A DNA stretch of 34,678 nt from positions 1 through 34,678 of the forward strand of contig JARBUG010000030.1 in NCBI GenBank assembly GCA_029239785.1, read 5' to 3'. The notes under the pieces are model-generated. The model did no database searches. It was not told the origin of the DNA and was given only the letters and a program-made list of their open reading frames with translations. Origin of the DNA: Symbiobacteriaceae bacterium (GTDB lineage Bacteria > Bacillota > Sulfobacillia > Symbiobacteriales > Symbiobacteriaceae). The position numbers and the translations under genes are program-made. How positions within the stretch are numbered: the stretch's first letter is position 1; the number at the start of each line of letters is the position of its first letter. Below are positions 17,450-25,521 of the stretch, one piece after another.

Positions 17450-18388
17450 ATGAACTGCACCATTCGCCCTCTGCGCCCCGAAGACTACCCCAAGCTGGGC
17501 CCGATTTTCAACGCGGCCATGCCTGGCAACGACGACAACCCCGAGAGCCTGCAGGAAGAGGACGCCACCAGCTTCGCCTTCGCGCGCTTCGTTGCGGAGG
17601 CAGACGGCCAGGTAGTGGGCTCCGCCTCCTGGTTCCAGCTCCCGAGCCGCCTCCACCCGCAGAAGTTCTGGATGGACGGCGCCGTCCACCCCGACTGGCA
17701 GGGCCGAGGCATCGGCCAGGCGCTGCTGGACCAGGTGCTCGCCGCCATCGCTCCGAAGCACCCCATCTCCATTCGGACCTTCAGCCGGGAGGACTATGCG
17801 GGCACCCGCCGCTTCCTGGAGCGCCGTGGCTTCGCGGAGGCCAAGCGGACCTGGGAGTCCTTCCTGGACCTCGCCGCCTTTGACTTCGGCTCCTACGCCG
17901 GCCAGCCCGAGCAGGTCGAAGCGCAAGGAATCCGGCTGGTCACCCTGCCCGACCTGCAGCAGCTGCCGGACTGGGCGGAGCGCCTGCTCGCCCTGACCAA
18001 CGCCATACAACTGGACGTGCCCGACTTTGACGCGGCCGCTGCGGTGGCGATGACCACCTTTCAGCAGAGCTACCTGGGCGCCTCGTCGTTCCTGCCCGCC
18101 GGGCACTACATCGCCCTGGACGGCGACCGCTGGGTCGGCCTGAGCACCCTCTGGACCGCGCCCGACCAGACGCTGATGGATACCGGTCTGACGGGCGTGC
18201 TGCCCGAGTACCGCCGCCGGGGGATTGCGCTCGCGCTGAAGCTGCGCTCGCTCCAGTGGGCAAGCGCCCGCGGCATCACACGCGTTCGCACCACCAACGC
18301 CTCATCCAACCGGGGAATGCTCGCAATTAACGAACGGCTCGGCTTTGTCAAGCGCCCAGCGTGGCTCCATCTGGTGCGGCAGTTTTAG
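17450..18388 (+). CDS. Double-GNAT N-acetyltransferase, first copy
   Basis: The 312-aa protein has two GNAT domains in tandem. The first (residues 1-150) starts with TIRPLRPEDYPKL and has the acetyl-CoA loop VHPDWQGRGIGQALLDQVL, followed by FLERRGFAEAKR. The second (about 165-312) has VLPEYRRRGIALALKLRSLQWA and ends with N-x-x-M-x-x-INERLGF, a good GNAT C-terminus. The substrate is unknown; such tandem GNATs include mycothiol synthase-like and antibiotic- or peptide-acetylating enzymes, but nothing here points to one. The start at 17450 is chosen because AAGGA is 8 nt upstream; an ATG at 17441 abuts that site. Its stop overlaps that of the convergent second copy by 4 nt. Confidence 0.88.
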   Translation: MNCTIRPLRPEDYPKLGPIFNAAMPGNDDNPESLQEEDATSFAFARFVAEADGQVVGSASWFQLPSRLHPQKFWMDGAVHPDWQGRGIGQALLDQVLAAIAPKHPISIRTFSREDYAGTRRFLERRGFAEAKRTWESFLDLAAFDFGSYAGQPEQVEAQGIRLVTLPDLQQLPDWAERLLALTNAIQLDVPDFDAAAAVAMTTFQQSYLGASSFLPAGHYIALDGDRWVGLSTLWTAPDQTLMDTGLTGVLPEYRRRGIALALKLRSLQWASARGITRVRTTNASSNRGMLAINERLGFVKRPAWLHLVRQF

Positions 18389-19320
18389 CCCAGCCGCTTG
18401 GCCACATCGTACTCGCCGGCCTGCGGCACATAGCCCAGCTTGCGGTTGACGGCGATCATCGGGGCGTTGAGCGAGTCGTTGCCCGCGGTCATGACGGTCA
18501 CCCCGCGCTCGCGCGCCAGATCGATGGAGAAGAGCTTGAGCCCCAGTGCGATGTGGCGCCCCCGATAATCACGATCGACCGACGTATGTGCCGTGTACAG
18601 GCCTTCGTCGGTCTTGTTCATGATGGTGACCCCGATGAAGCGGTCACCGTCCAGGGCGACGACGATGTTCTCGGCGCCGGGCCGCCTGATGAAGGCGTTC
18701 TGCCACGTCGCGAAGGACATGAACTGGGCGGCCTCGTAGCCCGGCAGATCGGTCATGGTGCGGGACATGAGCTCGTAGAGCCGCTGTTCGGCCTCGGGGC
18801 CAAGCTCAGCCATGAGCGCCAGGCGAATGCCGCCCGCCCGCACCGCGGTGAGGAGACCGGCGAAGGGCGCCCCGTCCCAGGTGGTCAGGTCGAGCCGTGA
18901 GAGGAAGCCGTGCCGCTGCGTTTCGTAACCCCGCTTGTGGCCGAAGGCCAGCGAGACGGGGTCATCGTCGCGTACGCAGCCCACAAAGTAGTCGCCGCCC
19001 TGGCCGACGGCGAATGCCTCCACCCGTCCCAGGAGGGCGGAGCCTAGGCCGGTGCGACGCGCATGACGGTCAACGACGACCGTGAGATAGAACTTCCCGA
19101 CCTTTGTGTTGGGGTAGCGAAAGGCTTCGCCGAAGCCGCTGATCTGCCCGGCGCTGTCGACTGCAAGGGTGCGGAAGAGGATGCTGCCGGCCGGCAGGTC
19201 GCCGTCGGTCTCCGCCAGTTCCTGTGCGGTGGGGGCATCTGCAGAGGCCTGGCTGAGGAGTTCGGCGAGCCGGGGATAATCAGCGGGCAGGGTCGGGGAC
19301 CGGTAATGAAAGGTGGACAT
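18385..19320 (-). CDS. Double-GNAT N-acetyltransferase, second copy
   Basis: 311 aa with the same two-domain layout as its convergent neighbour. The first domain has VVDRHARRTGLGSALLGRVEAFA and LAFGHKRGYETQ. The second has SVDRDYRGRHIALGLKLFSIDLARERG and N-x-PMIAVNRKLGY. In the second domain the usual G-x-G/A is changed to RGRHIA, a common variant in this subfamily. The start ATG at 19320 overlaps the stop of the upstream membrane-protein gene by one base, so it is the last gene of a three-gene operon. The two proteins are paralogues in opposite orientation that meet at overlapping stops, as after an inverted duplication followed by divergence. Confidence 0.88.
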   Translation of the reverse strand: MSTFHYRSPTLPADYPRLAELLSQASADAPTAQELAETDGDLPAGSILFRTLAVDSAGQISGFGEAFRYPNTKVGKFYLTVVVDRHARRTGLGSALLGRVEAFAVGQGGDYFVGCVRDDDPVSLAFGHKRGYETQRHGFLSRLDLTTWDGAPFAGLLTAVRAGGIRLALMAELGPEAEQRLYELMSRTMTDLPGYEAAQFMSFATWQNAFIRRPGAENIVVALDGDRFIGVTIMNKTDEGLYTAHTSVDRDYRGRHIALGLKLFSIDLARERGVTVMTAGNDSLNAPMIAVNRKLGYVPQAGEYDVAKRLG

Positions 19321-19706
19321 CAGGCCGCTCTCCTGTCTGGGGATCTCTGGGCCATCGCTTCCTTCAGCAGCTTACGCTGGCCAACCAGCACACACGCCCA
19401 GCCCGGCACGGAGAAGAGCATGGAGAGGATGGCCGCACCAGTGCCGGCCAAGAGATTCTGCGCGGCCGAGTCGGGACGCAGCAGATTACCTGGAGGGCCG
19501 CCAATGCCACAGGCAAACCAGGCACCAAAAAACAAGAACATGTAGCCGGCCATGCTCCAGCGCAGGGCGGAGCGCTGGCCAGGGGCCGCCACGGCCTGGT
19601 ACTCCAGCCAACTCCTGGCGACCAGCACAAAGAGGATCGTTCCGATCGATCCGAACGTGCCGAAGTACGCGTACAGCAACGCCGGGTGATTCATCAGGAA
19701 GTCCAT
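19320..19706 (-). CDS. Small multi-pass membrane protein, 128 aa, unknown
   Basis: I do not recognise the family. It has about three hydrophobic segments: LLYAYFGTFGSIGTILFVLVA near residues 10-30, WSMAGYMFLFFGAWFACGIG near 50-70, and LAGTGAAILSMLFSVPGWACVLV near 85-108. The C-terminus is basic (QRKLLKEAMAQRSPDRRAA). The start ATG at 19706 has AAGGAG 8 nt upstream. It lies 4 nt after the preceding small membrane gene, and its stop overlaps the GNAT start as TGATG, so the three are translated as a unit. It may anchor or feed substrate to the acetyltransferase, but that is only an inference from the overlap. Confidence 0.7.
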   Translation of the reverse strand: MDFLMNHPALLYAYFGTFGSIGTILFVLVARSWLEYQAVAAPGQRSALRWSMAGYMFLFFGAWFACGIGGPPGNLLRPDSAAQNLLAGTGAAILSMLFSVPGWACVLVGQRKLLKEAMAQRSPDRRAA

Positions 19707-19710
19707 TCAC

Positions 19711-19935
19711 TCAACTCCTTGCCTGGCGCCCATAGATGATGCCGGCGACGAGCAGCAACCCGGCGCCGATCGGAGGCGTAAAACCAGATAGAACCGCCAG
19801 GATGCCATTGGTCGATACAAGCGGGTAGGCCCAAGGGATGCGCGCCAACTCCCACAGGAAGGGCAACGTCGTGTGGACCAACATCAAGGCAACCCCTATG
19901 TAGAAAAGCGACAGAGCTACTATCCGATCTTTCAT
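19711..19935 (-). CDS. Small membrane protein, 74 aa, unknown
   Basis: Two hydrophobic segments (IVALSLFYIGVALMLVHTTL at 5-24 and IGAGLLLVAGIIYG at 55-69) surround a short loop. The C-terminus is short and basic. The start follows GGGAGGATCCC. It is the first gene of the operon with the 128-aa membrane protein and the second double-GNAT gene. No family is recognised. Confidence 0.7.
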   Translation of the reverse strand: MKDRIVALSLFYIGVALMLVHTTLPFLWELARIPWAYPLVSTNGILAVLSGFTPPIGAGLLLVAGIIYGRQARS

Positions 19936-20057
19936 GGGATCCTCCCTTCAAGTCTGGGTATTCTTACGCGTCACGTTGCGGTAGTTCGCCAAGCGAAGCA
20001 ACACCCCCTGTGGACGCAAAGCGTCATCATGCTGATGAGCAAAGGTGACTAAGGGGG

Positions 20058-20089
20058 GCACATCGGCTACCGGCATGAAGCGCATGATA
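20058..20089 (+). promoter_or_regulatory. Possible forespore sigma-factor promoter of the germination operon
   Basis: CATGATA (20083-20089) fits the CATNNTA -10 box used by sigma-F and sigma-G, about 35 nt before the permease start. A weak -35-like GCACA lies at 20058-20062, with a spacing (20 nt) slightly longer than usual. Germination operons are normally sigma-G-dependent, which makes the match worth noting but not secure. Confidence 0.3.
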
Positions 20090-20124
20090 ATGGTGGCTGC
20101 ATCTACCTGCCGGGGAGGAAAAAG

Positions 20125-21222
20125 ATGAGCGAGCGGGAGCAGATTGGCCTCGGTCAACTCAGTGTTCTCATGTTGGGCTTCCTCATGGGAAGCACGCTGC
20201 TGCTGCCCATGGGCGCCCCGGCTAAGGAGGCCGCCTGGATCGCGACCATCCTGGGCGGCATCGGCGGGCTGGGCATCGCTTTCATCTACACCCGGCTGGC
20301 GCTGCGTTTTCCGGGGCAGGGCATCAGCGGGTATAGCCGGCTGGCTCTGGGCCGCACGGCGGGCGGCCTGGTGGGGCTGCTCTACATCTGGTATGGCTTT
20401 CACCTGGGGGCGCTGGTCCTGCGCAACTTCGGTGAGTTCTTCCTGACCGCGCTGCTGCCCACCACCCCGCTGAGCGTCATCATTCTGACCCTGATGCTGC
20501 TCTGCGCCTTTGCTGTACGGCATGGGCTGGAACCGGTGGCCCGCTCCGCACAGGTTCTGGTCCCCCTGCTCGTGGTCATGGTCGCCATCGCCGCCATACT
20601 GCTGGCCAAGGAGGCGCAGCTGCGCCACCTGCGGCCCTGGCTGAGCGACCGGCCCGTCAGCATTCTGCAGGCGGCGCTGACGATCATGAGCTTTCCGTTC
20701 GGCGAGACGGTCATCTTCGCCATGATTCTGCCCCGGGTCCGGCCGGCCAGGAAGGTCTCCGGCACCGTCATGCGCACCATGTTGGCCACCACGGCGCTCC
20801 TGACCCTGCTGGCCGCGCTCGGGACCGTCGTGCTGGGTGTGCAGATTCGCGGCACCTCCCGCTTCCCTACACTGACGATGATGCGCCAGATTATCCTGGC
20901 CGACTTTGTCACGAACCTCGATGCCCTGGTCGTCGGGGCCTGGGTCTTCACCGGCTACTGCAAGGTGGCGGTCTGTCTGCACTTTTGTGCGACCGGCCTG
21001 GCCGAATGGCTGGCGTTGCAGGCACATCGCCAATTGGTTCTGCCCATCGGGATTCTGATGGTGGGCATGTCGATTCTGGTTTACCAGGACGTTAGCGAAA
21101 TGACCGCGTTCCTCAACATCTGGGCGGTCTACTCCGTGCCGTTTCAGATTCTCCTTCCCCTGCTGCTGCTGGGGATCGCTCATCTGCGCGGGCAGCCGGC
21201 AGCGCACGGTCAAGACGAGTAG
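20125..21222 (+). CDS. Spore germination permease, GerAB/GerKB family (first of two)
   Basis: 365 aa with ten or so hydrophobic segments and the APC-type spore permease layout. It shows a Gly-rich first helix (LSVLMLGFLMGSTLLLPMG), QGISGYSRLALGRTAGGLVGLLYIWYGFHLGALVLRNFGEFF, and EPVARSAQVLVPLLVVMV. SFPFGETVIFAMILPRV is a family hallmark. The protein would sit in the spore inner membrane as the B-subunit that recognises the germinant (family knowledge). The start ATG at 20125 follows GGGGAGGAAAAAG. It is the first gene of a five-gene plus-strand operon. The specific germinant cannot be deduced. Confidence 0.92.
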   Translation: MSEREQIGLGQLSVLMLGFLMGSTLLLPMGAPAKEAAWIATILGGIGGLGIAFIYTRLALRFPGQGISGYSRLALGRTAGGLVGLLYIWYGFHLGALVLRNFGEFFLTALLPTTPLSVIILTLMLLCAFAVRHGLEPVARSAQVLVPLLVVMVAIAAILLAKEAQLRHLRPWLSDRPVSILQAALTIMSFPFGETVIFAMILPRVRPARKVSGTVMRTMLATTALLTLLAALGTVVLGVQIRGTSRFPTLTMMRQIILADFVTNLDALVVGAWVFTGYCKVAVCLHFCATGLAEWLALQAHRQLVLPIGILMVGMSILVYQDVSEMTAFLNIWAVYSVPFQILLPLLLLGIAHLRGQPAAHGQDE

Positions 21223-21237
21223 CGGGAGGTGGTACCG

Positions 21238-23001
21238 TTGTCCGTCCGCGGCTGGCTCCGCACATTGGCCCGCTTTACCGCGCCCCCGCCAGAGGGGAGT
21301 TCCCAGGCTGTGCAGCCGCCCAGTGCGGGGGTGCTGCCCGGGGGCTCCGCCATCGTCAGGGAGATGGTCGAAAAGGCCACCACGCCGGACGGCGCCCGGG
21401 CTGCCCTGGATGAGTACGACCAGGCGCTGCGGGCACTGGCGGGCAAGGGCCGGGTTCGATATCGGGCGGGCCTGCTCGAAGAGGCCCAGCAGGCGCTGCA
21501 GCGCATTGAGATCTCCCCGTCGCTGGGCACCTCCGTCAAAATTCTGCAGGAACTCTTCACCGACTGCGCCGATGTGATCATGCGCGGCATGCTGGTGGGC
21601 GGTGAACGGCCGGCCGTGCTGATCTTTCTGGACGGCCTGGTGGCCGAAGACCGGCTGGAACTGAGCATTCTGACCCCGTTGACGCAGGGCCCCGCGCCGG
21701 CCGGCGCCCCCATCGACCTGGTGAAGTGGCTGGAGGGTGTCGCGCTGGCGGCCAAAGAGACGCTGCCCATCCAGACCATCGGGCAGGTGGTGGAAGCCGT
21801 CCTGGTCGGCGACTCCGTGCTGCTGATGGATGGCGTGGGACAGGGCCTGGTGCTCTCGACCCGTTTCTGGCCGCAGCGAGCCATTGAGGAGCCGATTTCG
21901 GAGGCGAATATCCGGGGGCCCCGCGATGGGTTTATCGAAACGCTGCGGACCAACACCATGCTGATACGCCGCCGCGTGAAGAGTCCCCACATGAAATTCG
22001 AGCACGCGGTCATTGGGCGGCGGACCCGGACCGACGTGGCAATCGCATATGTCAAGGGCATCACATCGCCCGCCTTGCTGGCCGAAGTGCGCAGCCGGCT
22101 CGGCCGGGTCGACATCGACGTTCTGCTCGACTCGGGCATGCTCGAGGAGTTTATTGAGGACCAGCCCTTCTCCCCGTTTCCCCTGATGATGAGCACCGAA
22201 CGGCCGGACCGGGTGGTGGCAGGGGTGCTGTCAGGTCAGGTGGCGGTGCTGGTCGACGGCAGCCCAACCGTTTTGCTGCTGCCCGTGACCTTCTGGCACT
22301 TCATGAAGGCCGGTGAGGACTACTACAACCGGTTCTGGATGGGCACGCTGGTCCTCTGGCTCCGGTTCCTGTTCCTGATTCTCTCCCTGCTGGGGCCGTC
22401 GCTCTACGTTGCGATCACGTCGTTTCATCAAGAGATGATTCCGACCAACCTGCTCCTCTCCATTGCGGCCGCGCGGGAAGGGATTCCGTTCCCGGTGCTG
22501 ATTGAAGCGCTGATCATGGAGGTCTTCTTTGAGGCGCTCCGGGAAGCCGGCATTCGGCTGCCCAGGCAGATCGGCCAGGCCGTCAGCATCGTGGGCGCCC
22601 TGGTGATTGGCGAAGCCGCCGTGCGGGCGGGCCTGGTTTCGGCGCCCGTGGTGATCATCGTCGCCGCGACGGGTATCGCCTCATTCACGATTCCGCAGTA
22701 TCAGATGGGACTGACGTTTCGGCTGCTGCGCTTTCCGATCATGCTGGCTGCCGGGTTCCTGGGGCTCTTTGGCATCATGGTGGCGCTGGTGGCGCTGCTG
22801 GTCCACCTCTGTGGGCTGCGCTCGTTCGGGGTGCCATATCTGCAGCCGATTGCACCGCTGGACTTTGCCGGGCTGAAGGATACGCTGGTGCGGGCGCCCC
22901 TCTGGCTGATGGGTAAGCGCCCTGGCCTCCTCGATACGGTCAATTCGCAGCGGCAGAGCCCCCGGCTCAAGCCGGGGCCGCCGGGAGGTGGATCCGCATG
23001 A
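21238..23001 (+). CDS. Spore germination protein, GerA/GerKA family
   Basis: About 587 aa. The N-terminal soluble domain (to about residue 370) contains the GerA signatures DVIMRGMLVGGERPAVLIFLDGL, EANIRGPRDGFIETLRTNTMLIRRR, TDVAIAYVKGITSP and DSGMLEEFIEDQPFSPFP. The membrane domain follows, with PSLYVAITSFHQEMIPTNLLLSIAAAREGIPFP, EAGIRLPRQIGQAVSIVGALVIGEAAVRAGLVS, and a Pro-rich tail. Family knowledge: the A-subunit forms the oligomeric channel of the germinant receptor. The TTG start at 21238 is chosen because GGGAGG lies 8 nt upstream; the GTG at 21229 overlaps that site. Its stop overlaps the next start as ATGA. Confidence 0.93.
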   Translation: MSVRGWLRTLARFTAPPPEGSSQAVQPPSAGVLPGGSAIVREMVEKATTPDGARAALDEYDQALRALAGKGRVRYRAGLLEEAQQALQRIEISPSLGTSVKILQELFTDCADVIMRGMLVGGERPAVLIFLDGLVAEDRLELSILTPLTQGPAPAGAPIDLVKWLEGVALAAKETLPIQTIGQVVEAVLVGDSVLLMDGVGQGLVLSTRFWPQRAIEEPISEANIRGPRDGFIETLRTNTMLIRRRVKSPHMKFEHAVIGRRTRTDVAIAYVKGITSPALLAEVRSRLGRVDIDVLLDSGMLEEFIEDQPFSPFPLMMSTERPDRVVAGVLSGQVAVLVDGSPTVLLLPVTFWHFMKAGEDYYNRFWMGTLVLWLRFLFLILSLLGPSLYVAITSFHQEMIPTNLLLSIAAAREGIPFPVLIEALIMEVFFEALREAGIRLPRQIGQAVSIVGALVIGEAAVRAGLVSAPVVIIVAATGIASFTIPQYQMGLTFRLLRFPIMLAAGFLGLFGIMVALVALLVHLCGLRSFGVPYLQPIAPLDFAGLKDTLVRAPLWLMGKRPGLLDTVNSQRQSPRLKPGPPGGGSA

Positions 23002-24191
23002 GGCGATCTCTGCCGGCCCTCCTCTGCCTCCTCTTGCTGACGACCGCCGGCTGCTGGAGCCGGGTGGAGATCAATGACCTGGCCATCGTCTCCTTGATCG
23101 GGATCGACCGGACGCCCGCAGGCGAGATCGAGCTTTGGATCAACGTCGTGGTGCCGGCCCGCGCCGGCGGGTCACCGGGCGCCGGCATGCCCGCCGGTCA
23201 GCAGGGAACCCCGTTTATCTCCCTGAACGCGCGCGGCAAGACGATTCTGCATGCGGCGACCCGGCTGCAACGGGAGCTTCCCCGCCGGTTGTTTTGGGCT
23301 CACGCCCGGGTGATTCTCCTGGGCGAACGGCTGGCCAGAGAAGGCAGCCTGCCGGCTGTTGATTTTCTGACTCGCCACCGGGAACTGCGGCTGACCAACT
23401 ATGTGCTGGTCGTGCGTGGCAGCGTAGAGGATGTGATGGGTGTGCCGGTCGATCTGGAGCGGCTCCCATCGGAGTATCTGCGGGAGATTGAACGGTCCCA
23501 AATTGTGCCAGTCTCGACCATGCGGGATCTGGTGCAGGCAATGGCCTCCGCCGGCGCAGACCCGATGCTCGCCGTTGCCAATCGGGCAGGGCCCCCTGAG
23601 GGGGCGCCCCCCGGCCAGCGGCCGGGCGTACGGGTGAGCGGTGCGGCGCTGTTTCGAAAGGACAAATTGGTGGAGTATGTGGGCGAGGAGGTTGCGCAGG
23701 GGCTCCTCTGGCTGCGGGGCGAGATGCGCGTGGGCGTCGTCACCGTGACGGTCCCGGGCGTGCCGGGCAACATCAGCGTGGAGTTGCTGTTCTCCCATGT
23801 GCAGCGCACAGTGCGCCTGGAGAACGGCCGTCCCGTGATCTATGTGCAGGTGCGAACCGAGGGCGACGTGGCCGAAGAACAGGCGCCGCTTGACCTCGGT
23901 GACACTGCCCAGCTGCGCATTGTGGAGAGGCAGTTGCGCATGGAGATACGGGAGCGGATGGAGCGGGCGCTGGAGACCATGCAGGCGCTGAACGCAGATG
24001 GCGCCGGCCTCGGTGAAGAGATCCACCGCCACCTGCCCGCCGTCTGGAAGCGGATGGAGAAACGCTGGCAGTCCGAGGGGTTTCGGAAGGTCAAGGTTGT
24101 CATTTCGGTGGAGGCCCATATTCGCCGGACAGGCCTGAGCAGCCAGCCCCAGGGAATCCCCGAAAACGACCTGATGAAAGGGCGGGAATAA
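22998..24191 (+). CDS. Germination lipoprotein, Ger(x)C/GerKC family
   Basis: 397 aa. A lipoprotein signal peptide ends in TTAGC with the acceptor Cys at residue 19, followed by WSRVEINDLAIVSLIGID, the standard opening of Ger(x)C proteins. Middle motifs include FISLNARGKTILHAATRLQRELPRRLFWAHARVILLGERLAR and FLTRHRELRLTNYVLVVRG. The C-terminal part has AALFRKDKLVEYVG and a helical segment (IVERQLRMEIRERMERALETMQ) ending in KVVISVEAHIRRTG. Family knowledge: the C-subunit is the lipid-anchored outer part of the germinant receptor. The ATG overlaps the GerA-type gene by 4 nt, with GGGAGG upstream. Confidence 0.93.
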   Translation: MRRSLPALLCLLLLTTAGCWSRVEINDLAIVSLIGIDRTPAGEIELWINVVVPARAGGSPGAGMPAGQQGTPFISLNARGKTILHAATRLQRELPRRLFWAHARVILLGERLAREGSLPAVDFLTRHRELRLTNYVLVVRGSVEDVMGVPVDLERLPSEYLREIERSQIVPVSTMRDLVQAMASAGADPMLAVANRAGPPEGAPPGQRPGVRVSGAALFRKDKLVEYVGEEVAQGLLWLRGEMRVGVVTVTVPGVPGNISVELLFSHVQRTVRLENGRPVIYVQVRTEGDVAEEQAPLDLGDTAQLRIVERQLRMEIRERMERALETMQALNADGAGLGEEIHRHLPAVWKRMEKRWQSEGFRKVKVVISVEAHIRRTGLSSQPQGIPENDLMKGRE

Positions 24192-24205
24192 CCCTGCTGA
24201 TACTG

Positions 24206-24415
24206 ATGCTCCTGGGCTTTGTGGCGGTGATTCTCCTGGAGGTGCCGGCGTTGGTGATTGCGGGCCGGAGGCGCGAGTTGCGGGCGTTCTGGGTGCTCCT
24301 GGCGCTCAGTTTCCTGTTTAGCCTGGGCATGGTCCAGCGCTGGCCGCTGCCCAACCCGACGCATCTTATTGAGGCGATCTTTCAGCCCGTCGCCGATGTG
24401 CTGGGGCTAAAATGA
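24206..24415 (+). CDS. Small membrane protein in the germination operon, 69 aa
   Basis: The sequence has two hydrophobic segments (LLGFVAVILLEVPALVIA at 2-19 and FWVLLALSFLFSLGMV at 28-43). They are joined by a basic loop RRRELR, with a short C-terminal amphipathic tail. The ATG at 24206 lies 15 nt after the GerC-type gene and has no good ribosome binding site, so translation is probably coupled. Its last codon overlaps the next permease start by 4 nt. Small two-helix proteins in ger operons (D-subunits) are known in other spore formers and modulate receptor function; assignment to that group is by position and size only. Confidence 0.65.
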   Translation: MLLGFVAVILLEVPALVIAGRRRELRAFWVLLALSFLFSLGMVQRWPLPNPTHLIEAIFQPVADVLGLK

Positions 24416-25503
24416 GCGGGCAGAAGACGCAAATCAACGTCCGCCAGGCCGCAATGCTGTTGATCACGCCCGTAACCGCCACGGGCCACCTGCTCTTCGT
24501 CCGCATCGTCTACCGCTATGCCGGAAAGGACGGGTGGATCTCGCTGCTGCTTGCGCTGGTGTTGGGTGGGGCCGGCCTCTGGGTGATGGTCCGACTGCTC
24601 CGGCGCCATCCCGGGAAGAACCTCCTGCAGATCGGGGAGGACTTGTTCGGCGCGACCCTGGGGCGGGCGCTGGGGCTGCTCTTCGTCTGCTTTCTTCTGT
24701 ACATCGGCGCAGTGCTGCTGCGCAGTTTCGGCGACTTTATGCGGCTGGTGATGCCCGCCACCCCCATTGTGGTGCTGATGGGCGTGCTGATCGGGCTGGC
24801 CGCCCGCACTTGCCGAAAAGGCCTGGAAGTGATCGCCCGGGCCAACGACATTCTGTTGCCGCTGCTGATCGTGACCGGGGCCACACTTTCCATGCTGGTG
24901 AGCAAGGATAAGGAGCCGCGCCATCTGCTGCCGATTCTGGAGAACGGCTGGCGGCCTGTGTGGGCCGGTGCGCTCTCCCTGCAGGGGCTCTTCGCTGAAA
25001 CCGTGCTGCTCGGCTTCTTCGGCCATGCCCTGGGCAGCGGGCGCCGGACACTGCCACGGGTGCTCTGGATCATGGCGATTTTGGGTGTGATGTTCCTGGG
25101 CCCCGTGACCGGCCCGACAACGCTGTTCGGCCCGGCCAGTGTCCGGGCGATGGTCTACCCGACCTGGGAGGAAGTCAAACACATCCAGTTCGCCGACATG
25201 ATCGGCAACCTGGATGTGATGGGTGTGTTGCTCTGGACGTTGGGGAGTTCGGTACAGGCGACACTGCTCTTGTGGGGGGCTTCGAACGGCACGGCCTGGC
25301 TGATTCGTTCCGGCGATTACCGGCCCCTGGTCACGCCCCTGGCGATTATCGTGCTGGCACTGGCGGTGCTGGTCAGCGACCACGGCGGGGAGCTGACGCG
25401 TTTCCTCGGGGCCGGCTACCCGCTGCTGAGCATCACGGTCGGGGTGCTGCTGCCCCTGGTGATGTTGGTCTGGACGGAGATCCGCCTGTTACGCCGGGGA
25501 TGA
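24412..25503 (+). CDS. Spore germination permease, GerAB/GerKB family (second of two)
   Basis: 363 aa with about ten membrane segments. QINVRQAAMLLITPVTATGHLLF opens the protein as in other spore permeases, followed by HPGKNLLQIGEDLFGATLGRALGLLFVCFLLYIGAVLLRSFGDFM, and FAETVLLGFFGHALGSGRR replaces the usual FPFGE motif. It is clearly a paralogue of the first permease in this operon but quite diverged. It starts with ATGA overlap on the small membrane gene and is the last gene of the operon. Two B-subunits beside one A and one C suggest alternative receptors with different germinants, or a heteromeric receptor. Confidence 0.88.
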   Translation: MSGQKTQINVRQAAMLLITPVTATGHLLFVRIVYRYAGKDGWISLLLALVLGGAGLWVMVRLLRRHPGKNLLQIGEDLFGATLGRALGLLFVCFLLYIGAVLLRSFGDFMRLVMPATPIVVLMGVLIGLAARTCRKGLEVIARANDILLPLLIVTGATLSMLVSKDKEPRHLLPILENGWRPVWAGALSLQGLFAETVLLGFFGHALGSGRRTLPRVLWIMAILGVMFLGPVTGPTTLFGPASVRAMVYPTWEEVKHIQFADMIGNLDVMGVLLWTLGSSVQATLLLWGASNGTAWLIRSGDYRPLVTPLAIIVLALAVLVSDHGGELTRFLGAGYPLLSITVGVLLPLVMLVWTEIRLLRRG

Positions 25504-25521
25504 TGGGCGAGTGCTGAGATC

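Noticed and set aside
19948-22005. A 685-codon minus-strand open frame opposite the germination genes
   Set aside because: It lies antisense to the permease and GerA-type genes, is Gln/His/Gly-rich and has no recognisable domain.
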